A DNA stretch of 64,000 bases from Amycolatopsis orientalis DSM 43388 (GTDB lineage Bacteria; Actinomycetota; Actinomycetes; Mycobacteriales; Pseudonocardiaceae), in assembly GCF_000411975.1 (NCBI RefSeq), contig NZ_ASXG01000130.1, positions 1 to 64,000 on the forward strand. The letters run 5' to 3'. The first letter of the stretch is position 1; each line of letters begins with the position of its first letter. The notes below the pieces were generated by a model that saw nothing but the letters and a program-made list of their open reading frames with translations, did no database searches and was not told where the DNA came from. Positions 8,424-16,448 of the stretch are shown piece after piece. The position numbers were made by a program, and so were the translations under genes.

Positions 8424-8480
8424 AACCGCTGTGGGCCGGGGTGCCTGCGCAAGACGCCACCCCGGCCTCAGCCCAACTTC

Positions 8481-8529
8481 CGTGAAGGGCTCCTTGAGGG
8501 AATTAGATTCCCTCAAGGAGCCCTTCACG
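8481..8529. repeat. Perfect 23-bp palindrome downstream of the chitinase
   Basis: Arms 8481-8503 and 8507-8529 (core GAAGGGCTCCTTGAGGGAAT) are exact inverse complements with a 3-base loop. It could terminate transcription of the chitinase, but the stem and A/T-containing tip are unlike the other terminators here. It looks more like a dispersed palindromic repeat. The rest of the 352-base gap holds the element at 8624-8730 and no gene. Confidence 0.7.
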
Positions 8530-8623
8530 AACAACCAACCCGAAAACCGCAGCCCCCGCACCCACCCAGCCCACCCAACCGCAGCCAGCGCACTCAACCG
8601 TCGAGGCACCCAGCCCCCGCCCT

Positions 8624-8730
8624 GCACCCCGATACGAAGCCAAACTGCGGTTCGGGGGTGCTTGTCAAGGCACGCTTTCCCGCCTTGACAAGCACCCCCG
8701 AACCGTCAGCACAATCAAGCTTCGGGGTGC
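8624..8730. repeat. Complete 107-bp palindromic element with terminal inverted repeats
   Basis: The element is bounded by perfect 9-base inverted repeats GCACCCCGA (8624-8632) and TCGGGGTGC (8722-8730). Inside is a perfect 23-bp hairpin (arms 8648-8670 and 8683-8705, inner part TGCTTGTCAAGG) with a 12-base pyrimidine-rich loop. Related copies are at 1-59, 33676-33782 and 33837-33892. It encodes no protein, so it would be non-autonomous (MITE- or REP-like). It lies between the convergent ends of the chitinase and dapE. Confidence 0.75.
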
Positions 8731-8775
8731 CCCACGCCGAACCAGGCGCAATGTCGCCGCCAGGCGACGAGCAGC

Positions 8776-9849
8776 TCACCCCAAGAACCGCCTCAAAACC
8801 GCAGCCACCCCCCGAATCTCCCCCACCCGAACATTCTCCTGCCGCGTATGCGCCAACGTAGGATCCCCCGGCCCGAAATTCACCGCAGGCATCCCCAGCG
8901 CAGCGAACCGAGCCACATCCGTCCACCCCAGCTTCGCCGACGCCTTCCCCCCAGCCGCGGCCACCAGCTCCGCCGCGGCCGGCGCGGACAACCCGGGCAA
9001 CGCCCCCGGCGACATATCCACCAAGGTCACGTCGAACCCGGCAAACACCTCCCGCACATGCGCCTCGGCCTGCTCCGCACTGCGATCCGGCGCGAACCGA
9101 TGATTCACCGTCAACACAGCGGCATCGGGAACGACATTCCCCGCCACCCCACCGGAAATAGCAGTAGCCTGCAATCCTTCCCGATAAGTCAGCCCGTCGA
9201 TATCGACCACCCGAGCCGAATACGCAGCCAGCCGCGCCAACGGCTCCGCCAACGCATGAATCGCGTTGCTCCCCATCCAAGCCCGCGCGGTATGCGCGCG
9301 AGCCCCGGACGTCCGCACCTCAACCCGCAAGGTCCCCTGACACCCAGCCTCGATCACCCCGTTGGACGGCTCTCCCACGATCGCGAGATCCCCGGTCAGC
9401 CATTCCGGCAGTTCCCGCTCAATCCGCCCGAGCCCGTTCCGGACCGCCTCGACCTCTTCATTGTCGTAAAACACGAAAGTCACATCATGCCGAGGCTCCG
9501 GCAACGTAGCGGCGAGATGCAAAAACACCGCATCTCCGCCCTTCATGTCCACCGATCCGAGCCCGTGCAACACGGCGTCGTCGCCGGACCCGGTAAGCCG
9601 CGAAGGCAAGTTGGAATTCTCCGGAACCGTGTCCAAATGCCCAGCGAGAATCACCCGCGAAGGACGCCCCAGATTCGTGCGGGCCAGCACCGCGTCCCCG
9701 TTGCGCACGACCTCCAGATGCGGAGCCTGCTCGGTCAGCGCCGCCTGCACCGCGTCCGCGAGCTTGCCCTCCTCCCCGGAGACGCTGAACACATCCACAA
9801 GGGCAGCAGTGAGCTCGGCCGGATCGGCGCGCAGGTCAAGGGAGGTCAT
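8776..9849 (-). CDS. dapE: Succinyl-diaminopimelate desuccinylase
   Basis: This M20 metallohydrolase (357 residues) releases succinate from N-succinyl-L,L-diaminopimelate in the succinylase branch of lysine/meso-DAP synthesis. The metal-site motifs are present: GHLDTVPEN (about residues 70-78), GSVDMKGGDAVF (about 96-107) and NEEVEAV with the catalytic Glu (about 131-137). The dimerisation (lid) domain follows. The ATG at 9849 is supported by a TACGGT box 6 bases upstream, typical of a leaderless start. The divergent lipoprotein gene and dapD lie next door, as dapD and dapE do in mycobacteria. Confidence 0.95.
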   Translation of the reverse strand: MTSLDLRADPAELTAALVDVFSVSGEEGKLADAVQAALTEQAPHLEVVRNGDAVLARTNLGRPSRVILAGHLDTVPENSNLPSRLTGSGDDAVLHGLGSVDMKGGDAVFLHLAATLPEPRHDVTFVFYDNEEVEAVRNGLGRIERELPEWLTGDLAIVGEPSNGVIEAGCQGTLRVEVRTSGARAHTARAWMGSNAIHALAEPLARLAAYSARVVDIDGLTYREGLQATAISGGVAGNVVPDAAVLTVNHRFAPDRSAEQAEAHVREVFAGFDVTLVDMSPGALPGLSAPAAAELVAAAGGKASAKLGWTDVARFAALGMPAVNFGPGDPTLAHTRQENVRVGEIRGVAAVLRRFLG

Positions 9850-9855
9850 ACCGGC

Positions 9856-9861
9856 ACCGTA
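9856..9861 (-). promoter_or_regulatory. -10 box for leaderless dapE
   Basis: TACGGT on the minus strand ends 6 bases before the dapE ATG, so transcription would begin at or next to the start codon. It supports 9849 as the start. Confidence 0.5.
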
Positions 9862-9879
9862 CCCAGCCGGCGCGGGGGC

Positions 9880-9885
9880 TACCGT
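9880..9885 (+). promoter_or_regulatory. -10 box for leaderless lipoprotein gene
   Basis: TACCGT ends 6 bases before the GTG at 9892. No ribosome binding site is present, so the box decides the start. Confidence 0.5.
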
Positions 9886-9891
9886 GAAGAC

Positions 9892-10332
9892 GTGCGCACG
9901 CGAAGCTCCCTGGTCGCTCTCGGCGTCCTCGCCCTCGTCCTCACCGGCTGCAGCAACGAGGCCGGGCCCAAGGCCCGCCCGGGGGCCGGCGATCCGGGTC
10001 CGGACGCCCTGCCGACCAAGCTCGACGCGCTGTCGGCCGACGCCTGCTTCACCGGACCGCAGACGCAGCTGCCCAAGGGCTGTGAGAAATACGTCACCGA
10101 GGTCGGCAACACCGCCGGTTCGGTGCACAAGCTGGCGAAAGCGGGCAAGACGGTCAACGAGCCGCTCGACGGCGACGCGACCGCGCTCGACCAGGCGGTC
10201 GGCGCGTTCCGCCAGGCAGGCTGCACCACCGTGCCGAATCCGGGCGGCGCGTGCACGCAGGCGCTCGTCTCCATCTCGGCCGCGCTGACCGAGATCAAGC
10301 AGAAGGTGAACCAGCTGGCCACCACGGGTTGA
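9892..10332 (+). CDS. Small lipoprotein of unknown function
   Basis: This 146-residue protein has a classic lipoprotein signal: Arg-rich N-terminus, hydrophobic stretch, and lipobox L-T-G-C with the cysteine at about residue 20. The mature part is a four-helix-like polar domain with three further cysteines (CFTGPQTQLPKGC and GGACTQ), probably forming disulfides outside the membrane. No family function is recognised. It is divergent from dapE with 42 bases between starts and is followed by dapD after 29 bases. Co-expression with dapD is possible, but dapD has its own leaderless box. Confidence 0.8.
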   Translation: MRTRSSLVALGVLALVLTGCSNEAGPKARPGAGDPGPDALPTKLDALSADACFTGPQTQLPKGCEKYVTEVGNTAGSVHKLAKAGKTVNEPLDGDATALDQAVGAFRQAGCTTVPNPGGACTQALVSISAALTEIKQKVNQLATTG

Positions 10333-10348
10333 TCCGGTCCGCTTCGGC

Positions 10349-10354
10349 TACCGT
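10349..10354 (+). promoter_or_regulatory. -10 box deciding the dapD start
   Basis: TACCGT lies exactly 7 bases before the GTG at 10362. The earlier in-frame GTG at 10353 overlaps this box, so 10362 is preferred as a leaderless start. Confidence 0.5.
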
Positions 10355-10361
10355 GACCAGC

Positions 10362-11342
10362 GTGAGCGAGCAGACCCCTGACCCCGAAACGACCGGCGCC
10401 GTCGGCGTCGGGCTGGCCACCGTCACTTCCGACGGGACCGTGCTGGACACCTGGTACCCGCATCCCAAGCTGGTCGAAGCAGGCACCAGCGGCACCGAGC
10501 GGCTGACCGCGGAGCAGACCGCCGAACTGCTCGGCGAGTCCGCGGCCGCGCTGCTCGGCCCGGACACCGACCGCGGTGTCGAGGTCGTCGCGGTGCGCGT
10601 CACGATCGGCACCCTGGCCACCGCGCCCGCCGACGCCCACGACGTCTACCTGCGCTTGCACCTGCTCTCGCACCGGCTGGTCCGGCCGCACGGGCAGAGC
10701 CTCGACGGCATCTTCGGCCTGCTGGCCAACGTCGTGTGGACGAACCACGGCCCGTGCCCGGTCGAGGGCTTCGAGCAGACCCGGCTGCGGCTGCGGGCGC
10801 GCGGCGCGGTCGCCGTCTACGGCGTGGACAAGTTCCCGCGGATGGTCGACTACGTGCTGCCGACCGGCGTCCGCATCGCCGACGCCGACCGCGTGCGGCT
10901 CGGCGCGCACCTCGCGTCCGGCACCACCGTGATGCACGAGGGCTTCATCAACTTCAACGCGGGCACGCTCGGCGCGTCGATGGTCGAGGGCCGCATCTCG
11001 GCCGGGGTGCTGGTCGGCGACGGCAGCGACGTCGGCGGCGGCGCGTCGATCATGGGCACGCTCTCCGGCGGCGGCACCGAGGTGATCTCGGTCGGCGAGC
11101 GCTGCCTGATCGGCGCGAACGGCGGCGCGGGCATCTCCCTCGGCGACGACTCGGTGATCGAGGCCGGGCTGTACATCACCGCGGGCACCAAGGTCGAGGT
11201 CGACGGGAAGACGGTCAAGGCACGCGAGCTGTCCGGCATCTCCGGTGCGGTCTTCCGCCGCAACTCCGCGACCGGCGCGGTTGAGGTCGTGCCGCGCGGC
11301 GGCGTCGGCATCCAGCTGAACGAAGCACTGCACGCCAACTGA
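10362..11342 (+). CDS. dapD: Tetrahydrodipicolinate N-succinyltransferase
   Basis: This 326-residue enzyme transfers succinyl from succinyl-CoA to tetrahydrodipicolinate, the step that opens the succinylase route to meso-DAP. It is of the long actinobacterial type. An N-terminal alpha/beta domain (VGVGLATV, VLDTWYPHPKL) is followed by a left-handed beta-helix built of hexapeptide repeats (about residues 185-285: GTTVMHEGFINFNAGTLG, GVLVGDGSDVGGGASIMG, CLIGANGGAGISLGDD). The C-terminal tail would bind CoA. It is followed by a strong terminator. It works with dapE and dapC in this same window. Confidence 0.95.
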   Translation: MSEQTPDPETTGAVGVGLATVTSDGTVLDTWYPHPKLVEAGTSGTERLTAEQTAELLGESAAALLGPDTDRGVEVVAVRVTIGTLATAPADAHDVYLRLHLLSHRLVRPHGQSLDGIFGLLANVVWTNHGPCPVEGFEQTRLRLRARGAVAVYGVDKFPRMVDYVLPTGVRIADADRVRLGAHLASGTTVMHEGFINFNAGTLGASMVEGRISAGVLVGDGSDVGGGASIMGTLSGGGTEVISVGERCLIGANGGAGISLGDDSVIEAGLYITAGTKVEVDGKTVKARELSGISGAVFRRNSATGAVEVVPRGGVGIQLNEALHAN

Positions 11343-11349
11343 TCCACCG

Positions 11350-11390
11350 CGAGAGGGTGCGCTCCCCGGCAACGGGAGCGCACCCTCTCG
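11350..11390 (+). terminator. Strong terminator after dapD
   Basis: A perfect 17-bp stem (arms 11350-11366 and 11374-11390, containing GAGAGGGTGCGCTCCC) with a 7-base loop is followed by GCGTTTT, a canonical intrinsic terminator. Confidence 0.85.
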
Positions 11391-11427
11391 GCGTTTTCAC
11401 CCGGCCCCGGCCGGGCAGTCGTTCACC

Positions 11428-11433
11428 TACCAT
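11428..11433 (+). promoter_or_regulatory. -10 box for leaderless CHAD gene
   Basis: TACCAT ends 7 bases before the GTG at 11441. No ribosome binding site is present. Confidence 0.5.
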
Positions 11434-11440
11434 TAACCGG

Positions 11441-12397
11441 GTGACTTCCGAAGCGACCCGCCGACGCACTCCAGAACCGACGACGCCGGCCGCTCTCGGG
11501 CTCCCGGCCGAACCGGTGCAGGTGGGCCCCGAGGCCCCGGCGGCCGCGCACGTCCGCGCCAAACTCGATCACGAACTGCGCGAACTGCTGTCCCGCGAAC
11601 CAGGCACGCGGGCCGGGACCGATCCGGAAGAACTGCACCAGATGCGGGTGGCGCAGCGGCGGATGCGCAGCGTGCTGAAATCGACGGGTGCCCTGGTTGG
11701 GCCGACCGCGGAACCGGTGCGTGCCGAACTCGGCTGGCTGGGCCAGGTTCTCGGCGAGGTCCGCGATTACGACGTGCTGATCGGGCACCTGCGCGAGGTG
11801 ATCGCCGAATTCGACGTCCGCGACCAGCCCGCCGGGCGGCGGCTGGTGTCCCGCTTCGTCTCCGAACGCACCACCGCCCGCCGCCGGTTGAACCGCGCGT
11901 TGTCGAGTCCGCGGTACGCGACTCTGCTGCAGAACATCGCCCAGCTGTCCCGCACCGCCGAGCACGAGATCGACGAGTCCCCGTCCCAGAAACCCGGCTT
12001 GGCCGCCGACGTGCGGAAGCCGTACCGGAAACTCGCCCGCGCGGTCGCCGCCCTCCCGCCGAATCCCCCGGACGACGACCTGCACGCACTGCGCATCCAC
12101 GGCAAGAAACTCCGCTACACCGCCGAATTGGCCCGGTCCGCGGCGAAGAAGAAGCAAGCCGCGAAGCTGTCCGAGCTGATCAAGGCGACCCGCAAATTCC
12201 AGACCGTCCTAGGCGATCATCAGGACGCGGTCTTCGCCGCGGAGAAGGTCCGCGGCGCGCTGGCGGGCGCGGACGCCGAGGTCGGCTTCGTCGCGGGCCG
12301 GATCGTCGAGCACGAGCTGGCGAAGCGCGCCCACGCCCGCGCCGTCTGGCTCGACGTATGGCACCGCATCGAAGCCGCCGAGCACGCGGTCAGCTAA
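11441..12397 (+). CDS. CHAD domain protein (polyphosphate-binding type)
   Basis: This 318-residue, almost all-helical basic protein consists of a CHAD domain. Conserved histidines and basic residues of the two repeats are visible: ELHQMRVAQRRMRS (about residues 61-74) and LHALRIHGKKLRYTAEL (about 212-228). CHAD domains bind inorganic polyphosphate through these histidines and often target proteins to polyP granules; that role is inferred. No CYTH phosphatase domain is fused. The start is set by the leaderless -10 box. The stop overlaps the end of the convergent monooxygenase gene by 8 bases. Confidence 0.9.
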   Translation: MTSEATRRRTPEPTTPAALGLPAEPVQVGPEAPAAAHVRAKLDHELRELLSREPGTRAGTDPEELHQMRVAQRRMRSVLKSTGALVGPTAEPVRAELGWLGQVLGEVRDYDVLIGHLREVIAEFDVRDQPAGRRLVSRFVSERTTARRRLNRALSSPRYATLLQNIAQLSRTAEHEIDESPSQKPGLAADVRKPYRKLARAVAALPPNPPDDDLHALRIHGKKLRYTAELARSAAKKKQAAKLSELIKATRKFQTVLGDHQDAVFAAEKVRGALAGADAEVGFVAGRIVEHELAKRAHARAVWLDVWHRIEAAEHAVS

Positions 12398-13787
12398 CCG
12401 ACCACACGTACCCGTCCGGCCGCACCAGCACCCGCTTTCCCGGCGCACCCTCGTACGCCGCATACGCGTGCCCGCCCGCGTCGACGAGGTCCCCGGTGGA
12501 TCCCTGCGGCAGAATCCGATACGCCGGATGCTCCGTCCCGAGCGGACCTTCGCCGAAGACCAGCTCTGTCGCATGTGGACCTTGGAACAGCTCGAACAAC
12601 CGCACGCTCTTGCCGTTCGTGTCGACTAGCGGGGCGTCCGGGGCCCGATCGCCCGGCCGCAACGCCCCGGTACCCGCCGGGGACAGCGGACCGCCCCGGT
12701 AAGTCAGGTCGAGCTGCTGAGTCTCCGGACCGCGTTCGTGCGCGTCCTCCGCGCCGTCCTTGTACTTCTCCAGCAACGCACTGCTCACCCCGAGCACCCG
12801 TGCCGCGACCGCGCGCCGCTCCGCCTCGTAGCTGTCCAGCAGCTCGGGCGACCCGTCGGCGAGCTTCCAGCCGAGGTTGTACGCGTCCTGCACGCCGGTG
12901 TTCAGCCCCTGGCCGCCGGTCGGCGGGTGTACGTGCGCGGCGTCCCCGGCGAGGAACACCCGGCCCTTCCGGAAGGCCGCGGCCAGCCGGATGTTCGGCC
13001 GCCACACCGTGGACCACGCCAGGTCGAGCAACCGGACCCCGCCGCCGGACACCGCGTCCAGGTGCTCCTGCAACGCGCTCAGCGAGGTGCCCGCGTCGCC
13101 GTCGCCGAGCGGGGAGGCGAACTGGAAGTACGGTGTGCCCGGCAGCGGCGTGAACGCGACCCCGGCCATCGGCTCGTCCGCCTTCGCGAACCAGTACGCC
13201 GAGCCGTGGTCGAGCCCTTCCGCCGAGACGTCGCCCAGCAGCATCCGGATCGACTCGTCAGTGGTCCCCTCGAACGCGATCACCAGCGCCTTGCGGACGA
13301 AGCTCTTCCCGCCGTCCGCCCCGACCAGGTAGTCCACGCGCAGGGTTTCCCCGGTCGAAAGCTCCGCGGTGACACCGTCCTCGTCCTGGGCGAACCCGGT
13401 CAGCGCGGTGGTCAACTCCACCCGCACGCCGAACTCGGCCAGCCGGTCCCGGAGGATCCCCTCCGTCTGCGACTGGCCGAGGAACCAGGCGTTCGGGTAC
13501 GGCACCGCCGGCGTCGGCTCGACCGGCTCGGCCATCCGCCGCACCATGGTGAACTCCCCGTCGAGGTACACCCGCGTCTCGTGCGGCGGCGCACCCGCCG
13601 CGAGCACCGCGTCCAGCACCCCCAGGTCCTCGAAAACCTCCAACGTGCGCGGCTGCAGCCCGTCGCCGCGCGAGCCGACGAAGTACTCCTCCGCCTTGTC
13701 GACCACCCGCACGCCGACCCCGCGGCGCGCCAGCTCGATCGCCAAGGTGAGCCCGGTCGGGCCCGCTCCCGCTACCAGCACCGTCAT
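12390..13787 (-). CDS. FAD-dependent aromatic monooxygenase (class A)
   Basis: This flavoprotein hydroxylase (465 residues) of the PheA/TfdB/RdmE-like family uses NAD(P)H and O2 to hydroxylate an aromatic or polyketide substrate. Its motifs are GAGPTG for FAD (about residues 7-12), VGADGGKS (DG motif), and GDAAHVHPPTGGQGLN (GD motif, near residue 290). The C-terminal thioredoxin-like domain of the family runs from about 365 (RPGDRAPDAPLVD). It is divergent from a TetR gene with a double operator overlapping its promoter, so the substrate is likely a drug or aromatic compound sensed by that TetR. Related proteins inactivate antibiotics such as rifampicin, but the substrate here cannot be read from sequence. 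Confidence 0.9.
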   Translation of the reverse strand: MTVLVAGAGPTGLTLAIELARRGVGVRVVDKAEEYFVGSRGDGLQPRTLEVFEDLGVLDAVLAAGAPPHETRVYLDGEFTMVRRMAEPVEPTPAVPYPNAWFLGQSQTEGILRDRLAEFGVRVELTTALTGFAQDEDGVTAELSTGETLRVDYLVGADGGKSFVRKALVIAFEGTTDESIRMLLGDVSAEGLDHGSAYWFAKADEPMAGVAFTPLPGTPYFQFASPLGDGDAGTSLSALQEHLDAVSGGGVRLLDLAWSTVWRPNIRLAAAFRKGRVFLAGDAAHVHPPTGGQGLNTGVQDAYNLGWKLADGSPELLDSYEAERRAVAARVLGVSSALLEKYKDGAEDAHERGPETQQLDLTYRGGPLSPAGTGALRPGDRAPDAPLVDTNGKSVRLFELFQGPHATELVFGEGPLGTEHPAYRILPQGSTGDLVDAGGHAYAAYEGAPGKRVLVRPDGYVWSVS

Positions 13788-13805
13788 GTCTCTCGCCCCT
13801 GTCAG

Positions 13806-13834
13806 TGAATTATGATTCAGTGAATCTGGATTCA
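13806..13834. promoter_or_regulatory. Tandem TetR operator between monooxygenase and TetR genes
   Basis: Two palindromes of the form TGAATnnnnATTCA lie side by side, TGAATTATGATTCA (13806-13819) and TGAATCTGGATTCA (13821-13834), 15 bases apart. They begin 19 bases upstream of the monooxygenase ATG and 41 bases upstream of the TetR start, ideal for controlling both promoters. Ownership by the adjacent TetR is inferred. Confidence 0.75.
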
Positions 13835-13874
13835 GAATGCCCGCTGATAGCGTTCGCGTCAAGGGAGGCGCCGG

Positions 13875-14495
13875 ATGACAGCCACGAGCCGCAGGGACAA
13901 AGCCGCCGAAACGGAAACCGCGCTGAAGGAAGCGGCCAAGCGCGTGTTCGCGGCCAAGGGCTACCTGAACACGAAGATCACCGACATCACGAAGGAAGCC
14001 GGCCGCGCCGCGGGCTCGTTCTACAACCACTTCGCGAGCAAGGAGGAACTGCTGGTCGCGCTGCTGGCCGATCTGTCCGCGGCCAGCGACGAGCAGGCCA
14101 CCCGCGACGACCACCTGTCCGACTTCAGCGACCCGGCCGCGGTCCGCTGGCACGTGCGGCAGTACTGGAACTTCTACCGGGCCAACGCGTCCACCATGGT
14201 CGCGCTGCACCAGGCGGCGATGGTGAACGAGGACTTCGCCGCCACCTACGCGAGCTTCGGCGTCACCGAGGCCGTGGACGTCAAAGGCCACCTCGAATAC
14301 GTCACCGCGGCCGGTTGCCGGCTCCCGGCGACCCCCCAGCTCAGCATCGCGATGATGTACCAGCTGATCCACAACTTCGCGCAGATGTGGCTGCTGAGCC
14401 CGCCGCCTGCGGACTGGGAGCCGCCGACCGACGAGGAAGCGGTGGAGGCGTTGACGCGGTTCATCTACCGCGGGTTCACCGGCCGCGACTACTGA
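13875..14495 (+). CDS. TetR family transcriptional regulator
   Basis: This 206-residue one-component regulator has the TetR helix-turn-helix in its N-terminal 60 residues (AAKRVFAAKGYLNTKITDI, then SFYNHFASKEELL). A mostly helical ligand domain follows, with Trp/Tyr-rich stretches (WHVRQYWNFYRANA). The GGAGGCGCCGG region before the ATG is a fair ribosome binding site. It is divergent from the monooxygenase and is probably its repressor, binding the double palindrome between them. The inducer is unknown but is likely the enzyme's substrate. Confidence 0.93.
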   Translation: MTATSRRDKAAETETALKEAAKRVFAAKGYLNTKITDITKEAGRAAGSFYNHFASKEELLVALLADLSAASDEQATRDDHLSDFSDPAAVRWHVRQYWNFYRANASTMVALHQAAMVNEDFAATYASFGVTEAVDVKGHLEYVTAAGCRLPATPQLSIAMMYQLIHNFAQMWLLSPPPADWEPPTDEEAVEALTRFIYRGFTGRDY

Positions 14496-14555
14496 CCGCC
14501 GGTCACCTTTCCGGCCCCCGCCCCGTCAAGGCAGGGAGACCGGAAAGGAGCGGCC

Positions 14556-14912
14556 ATGGAAACCGGACTTCTTGTCGCCACCTTCGCCTGCATCGCGATC
14601 AACGCCTTCGAGGTCGTGGCGAAGGTCGCCCGTGCGCGGTTCGTCGTGCAGAACTCCGCCGAGGTCGGCGTGCGCCAGCGATGGCTCCCCTACCTGGCGG
14701 CTCTGGAGGGCGCGGGCGTCGTCGGGCTGATCGTCGGCTTGCTCGGCTGGCCCGGCCTGGGGTTGGCCGCGGCGATCGGGCTGACGTTGTTCTTCGTCGG
14801 CGCGGTGGGTGCCCACGTTCGCGCGAAGGTGTTTCACAACATCGCGTTCCCGGCGGTCTTTCTCGCGCTGGCGGTCGCGGCGGCCGGGTACTTCACGGGG
14901 TCAGTCGCCTGA
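14556..14912 (+). CDS. DoxX-like small membrane protein
   Basis: This 118-residue integral membrane protein has four predicted helices (about residues 4-22, 46-66, 68-88, 96-114) in the pattern of the DoxX-like family. GLLVATFACIAINAFE, LAALEGAGVVGLIVG and VGAVGAHVRAKVFHNI are typical. The biochemical role is unknown. AAAGGAG before the ATG is a good ribosome binding site. It follows the TetR gene by 60 bases and could be in its regulon. A terminator overlaps its stop codon. Confidence 0.8.
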   Translation: METGLLVATFACIAINAFEVVAKVARARFVVQNSAEVGVRQRWLPYLAALEGAGVVGLIVGLLGWPGLGLAAAIGLTLFFVGAVGAHVRAKVFHNIAFPAVFLALAVAAAGYFTGSVA

Positions 14913-14919
14913 CCCCGTG
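14894..14919. terminator. Hairpin between the DoxX-like gene and dapC
   Basis: Arms CACGGGGTCAG (14894-14904) and CTGACCCCGTG (14909-14919) form a perfect 11-bp stem with a TCGC loop. It overlaps the DoxX-like stop and ends just before the dapC stop, so it can serve both convergent genes. Confidence 0.65.
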
Positions 14920-14922
14920 CCG

Positions 14923-16011
14923 TCAGCCCTGCGCCAACCGCTCTGCGGCCGCCTCGATGCGCTCGTCCGTCGACGTCAGCGCGACCCGCACGTGCTCCTT
15001 GCCCGCGGGCCCGTAGAACGTGCCCGGCGCGACGAGGATCCCGCGCTCGGCAAGCCACTCCACCGTGGCCTGCGCGGATTCCCCGCGCGTGGCCCAGAGA
15101 TACAGCCCGGCCTCGGAATGGGTGATCTCGAAACCGTTGTCCTGCAACGCTTTGCGCAGCACGACTCGCCGCGCGCGGTAGCGTTCGCGTTGCTCGGCAA
15201 GGGCTTCGTCGTCGGTCAGCGCGGCCACCATCGCCTGCTGCACCGGGCGCGGCACGATCATGCCGGCGTGCTTGCGCACCTCCAGCAGGGTTTTCACCAG
15301 CTTCGGGTCGCCGGTCACGAAACCGGCCCGGTAGCTCGCGAGGTTCGCCGACTTGGACAGCGAATGCACCGCGAGCAGGCCGTCGGTGTGTCCACCGTGG
15401 ACTGACGGGTGCAGCACCGACAGCGGTTCGGCCTCCCAGCCGAGCGAGAGGTAACACTCGTCGGACACCACGACGGTGCCGCGCTCGCGCGCCCATTCGA
15501 CCACCTTGCGCAGGTGGTCGACGCCGAGCACGCGGCCGGTCGGGTTGGACGGCGAGTTCAGCCAGATCATCGCCGGGCGGCGCGGGCCGAGCTGGGTCAG
15601 CCCGTCCGCGCGCACCACCTCCGCACCCGCGAGCAGCGCGCCGACCTCGTACGTCGGATACGCCAGCTCCGGGATGACCACGACGTCGCCCGGTCCTAAG
15701 CCGAGCAGCCGCGGCAGCCAGGCCACGGCCTCCTTCGACCCGATCGTCGGCAGCACCGCGTCCGGTTCGACGCCGGTGATCCCGTACCGCCGCCGCAACG
15801 CCGCGACCGCGGCTTCGCGAAGCTCAGGCGTGCCGTGCGTGGCCGGGTAGCCGGGGATCTCCGACACCGACGCGAGCGCGGCGCGGATCGAGTCCGGCAC
15901 CGGGTCGACGGGCGTGCCGACGGACAGGTCGACGATGCCCCCGGGATGCGCCTGCGCGCGGGCCTTGACCTGCGCGAGCGAATCCCAGGGGAAGTCGGGC
16001 AGCCGGGTCAT
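14923..16011 (-). CDS. dapC: Succinyldiaminopimelate transaminase
   Basis: This fold-type I PLP aminotransferase (362 residues) converts N-succinyl-2-amino-6-ketopimelate to N-succinyl-L,L-DAP using glutamate, between the DapD and DapE steps. Visible landmarks are LSVGTPVDPVP near the N-terminus, LNSPSNPTGRV, SDECYLSLGWE, and the Schiff-base lysine in SLSKSANLASYRAGF. It is of the actinobacterial DapC type rather than general AspC. The ATG overlaps the ferredoxin stop (ATGA), and this fdx-dapC pair is also found in mycobacteria. Confidence 0.93.
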   Translation of the reverse strand: MTRLPDFPWDSLAQVKARAQAHPGGIVDLSVGTPVDPVPDSIRAALASVSEIPGYPATHGTPELREAAVAALRRRYGITGVEPDAVLPTIGSKEAVAWLPRLLGLGPGDVVVIPELAYPTYEVGALLAGAEVVRADGLTQLGPRRPAMIWLNSPSNPTGRVLGVDHLRKVVEWARERGTVVVSDECYLSLGWEAEPLSVLHPSVHGGHTDGLLAVHSLSKSANLASYRAGFVTGDPKLVKTLLEVRKHAGMIVPRPVQQAMVAALTDDEALAEQRERYRARRVVLRKALQDNGFEITHSEAGLYLWATRGESAQATVEWLAERGILVAPGTFYGPAGKEHVRVALTSTDERIEAAAERLAQG

Positions 16012-16328
16012 TCGCCCTGCGGGGGCAGAGCCTTGATGAACCCCGGGTCGTGCGCGGTCTTGCCGACCTTGGAGGCACCGCCGGGCGAGCCCAGCTCGTT
16101 GAAGAAGTCGACGTTCGCCTTGGTGTACTCGGACCAGTTGTCCGGGACGTCGTCCTCGTAGTAGATGGCCTCGACCGGGCAGACCGGCTCGCAGGCGCCG
16201 CAGTCGACGCACTCGTCCGGGTGGATGTACAACATCCGCTCGCCCTCGTAGATGCAGTCCACGGGGCACTCGTCGATACACGCCTTGTCGAGCACGTCGA
16301 CGCAGGGCTCGGCGATCACGTAGGTCAC
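16008..16328 (-). CDS. fdxA: 7Fe ferredoxin
   Basis: This 106-residue low-potential electron carrier has eight cysteines: C9, C17, C21, C25 and C40, C43, C46, C50. They match the two-cluster ferredoxins with one [3Fe-4S] and one [4Fe-4S] centre, with CPVDC and CVDCGACEPVCP typical of actinobacterial FdxA/FdxC. The C-terminal 55 residues form the usual acidic tail (WSEYTKANVDFFNELG). Partners may include cytochromes P450 or reductases elsewhere. It is the first gene of a two-gene unit with dapC. Confidence 0.95.
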   Translation of the reverse strand: MTYVIAEPCVDVLDKACIDECPVDCIYEGERMLYIHPDECVDCGACEPVCPVEAIYYEDDVPDNWSEYTKANVDFFNELGSPGGASKVGKTAHDPGFIKALPPQGE

Positions 16329-16448
16329 TGCGTACTCCTGGCTTCTCCTGCTGGGCCGGTCGGTGCGGACATTACGCGCTTCCCTGGCCCCCGGTGGTGG
16401 TTAGGCGACCCTTATCCCACCCCTGGAAACGGGGCGGATCCGCGCCGC

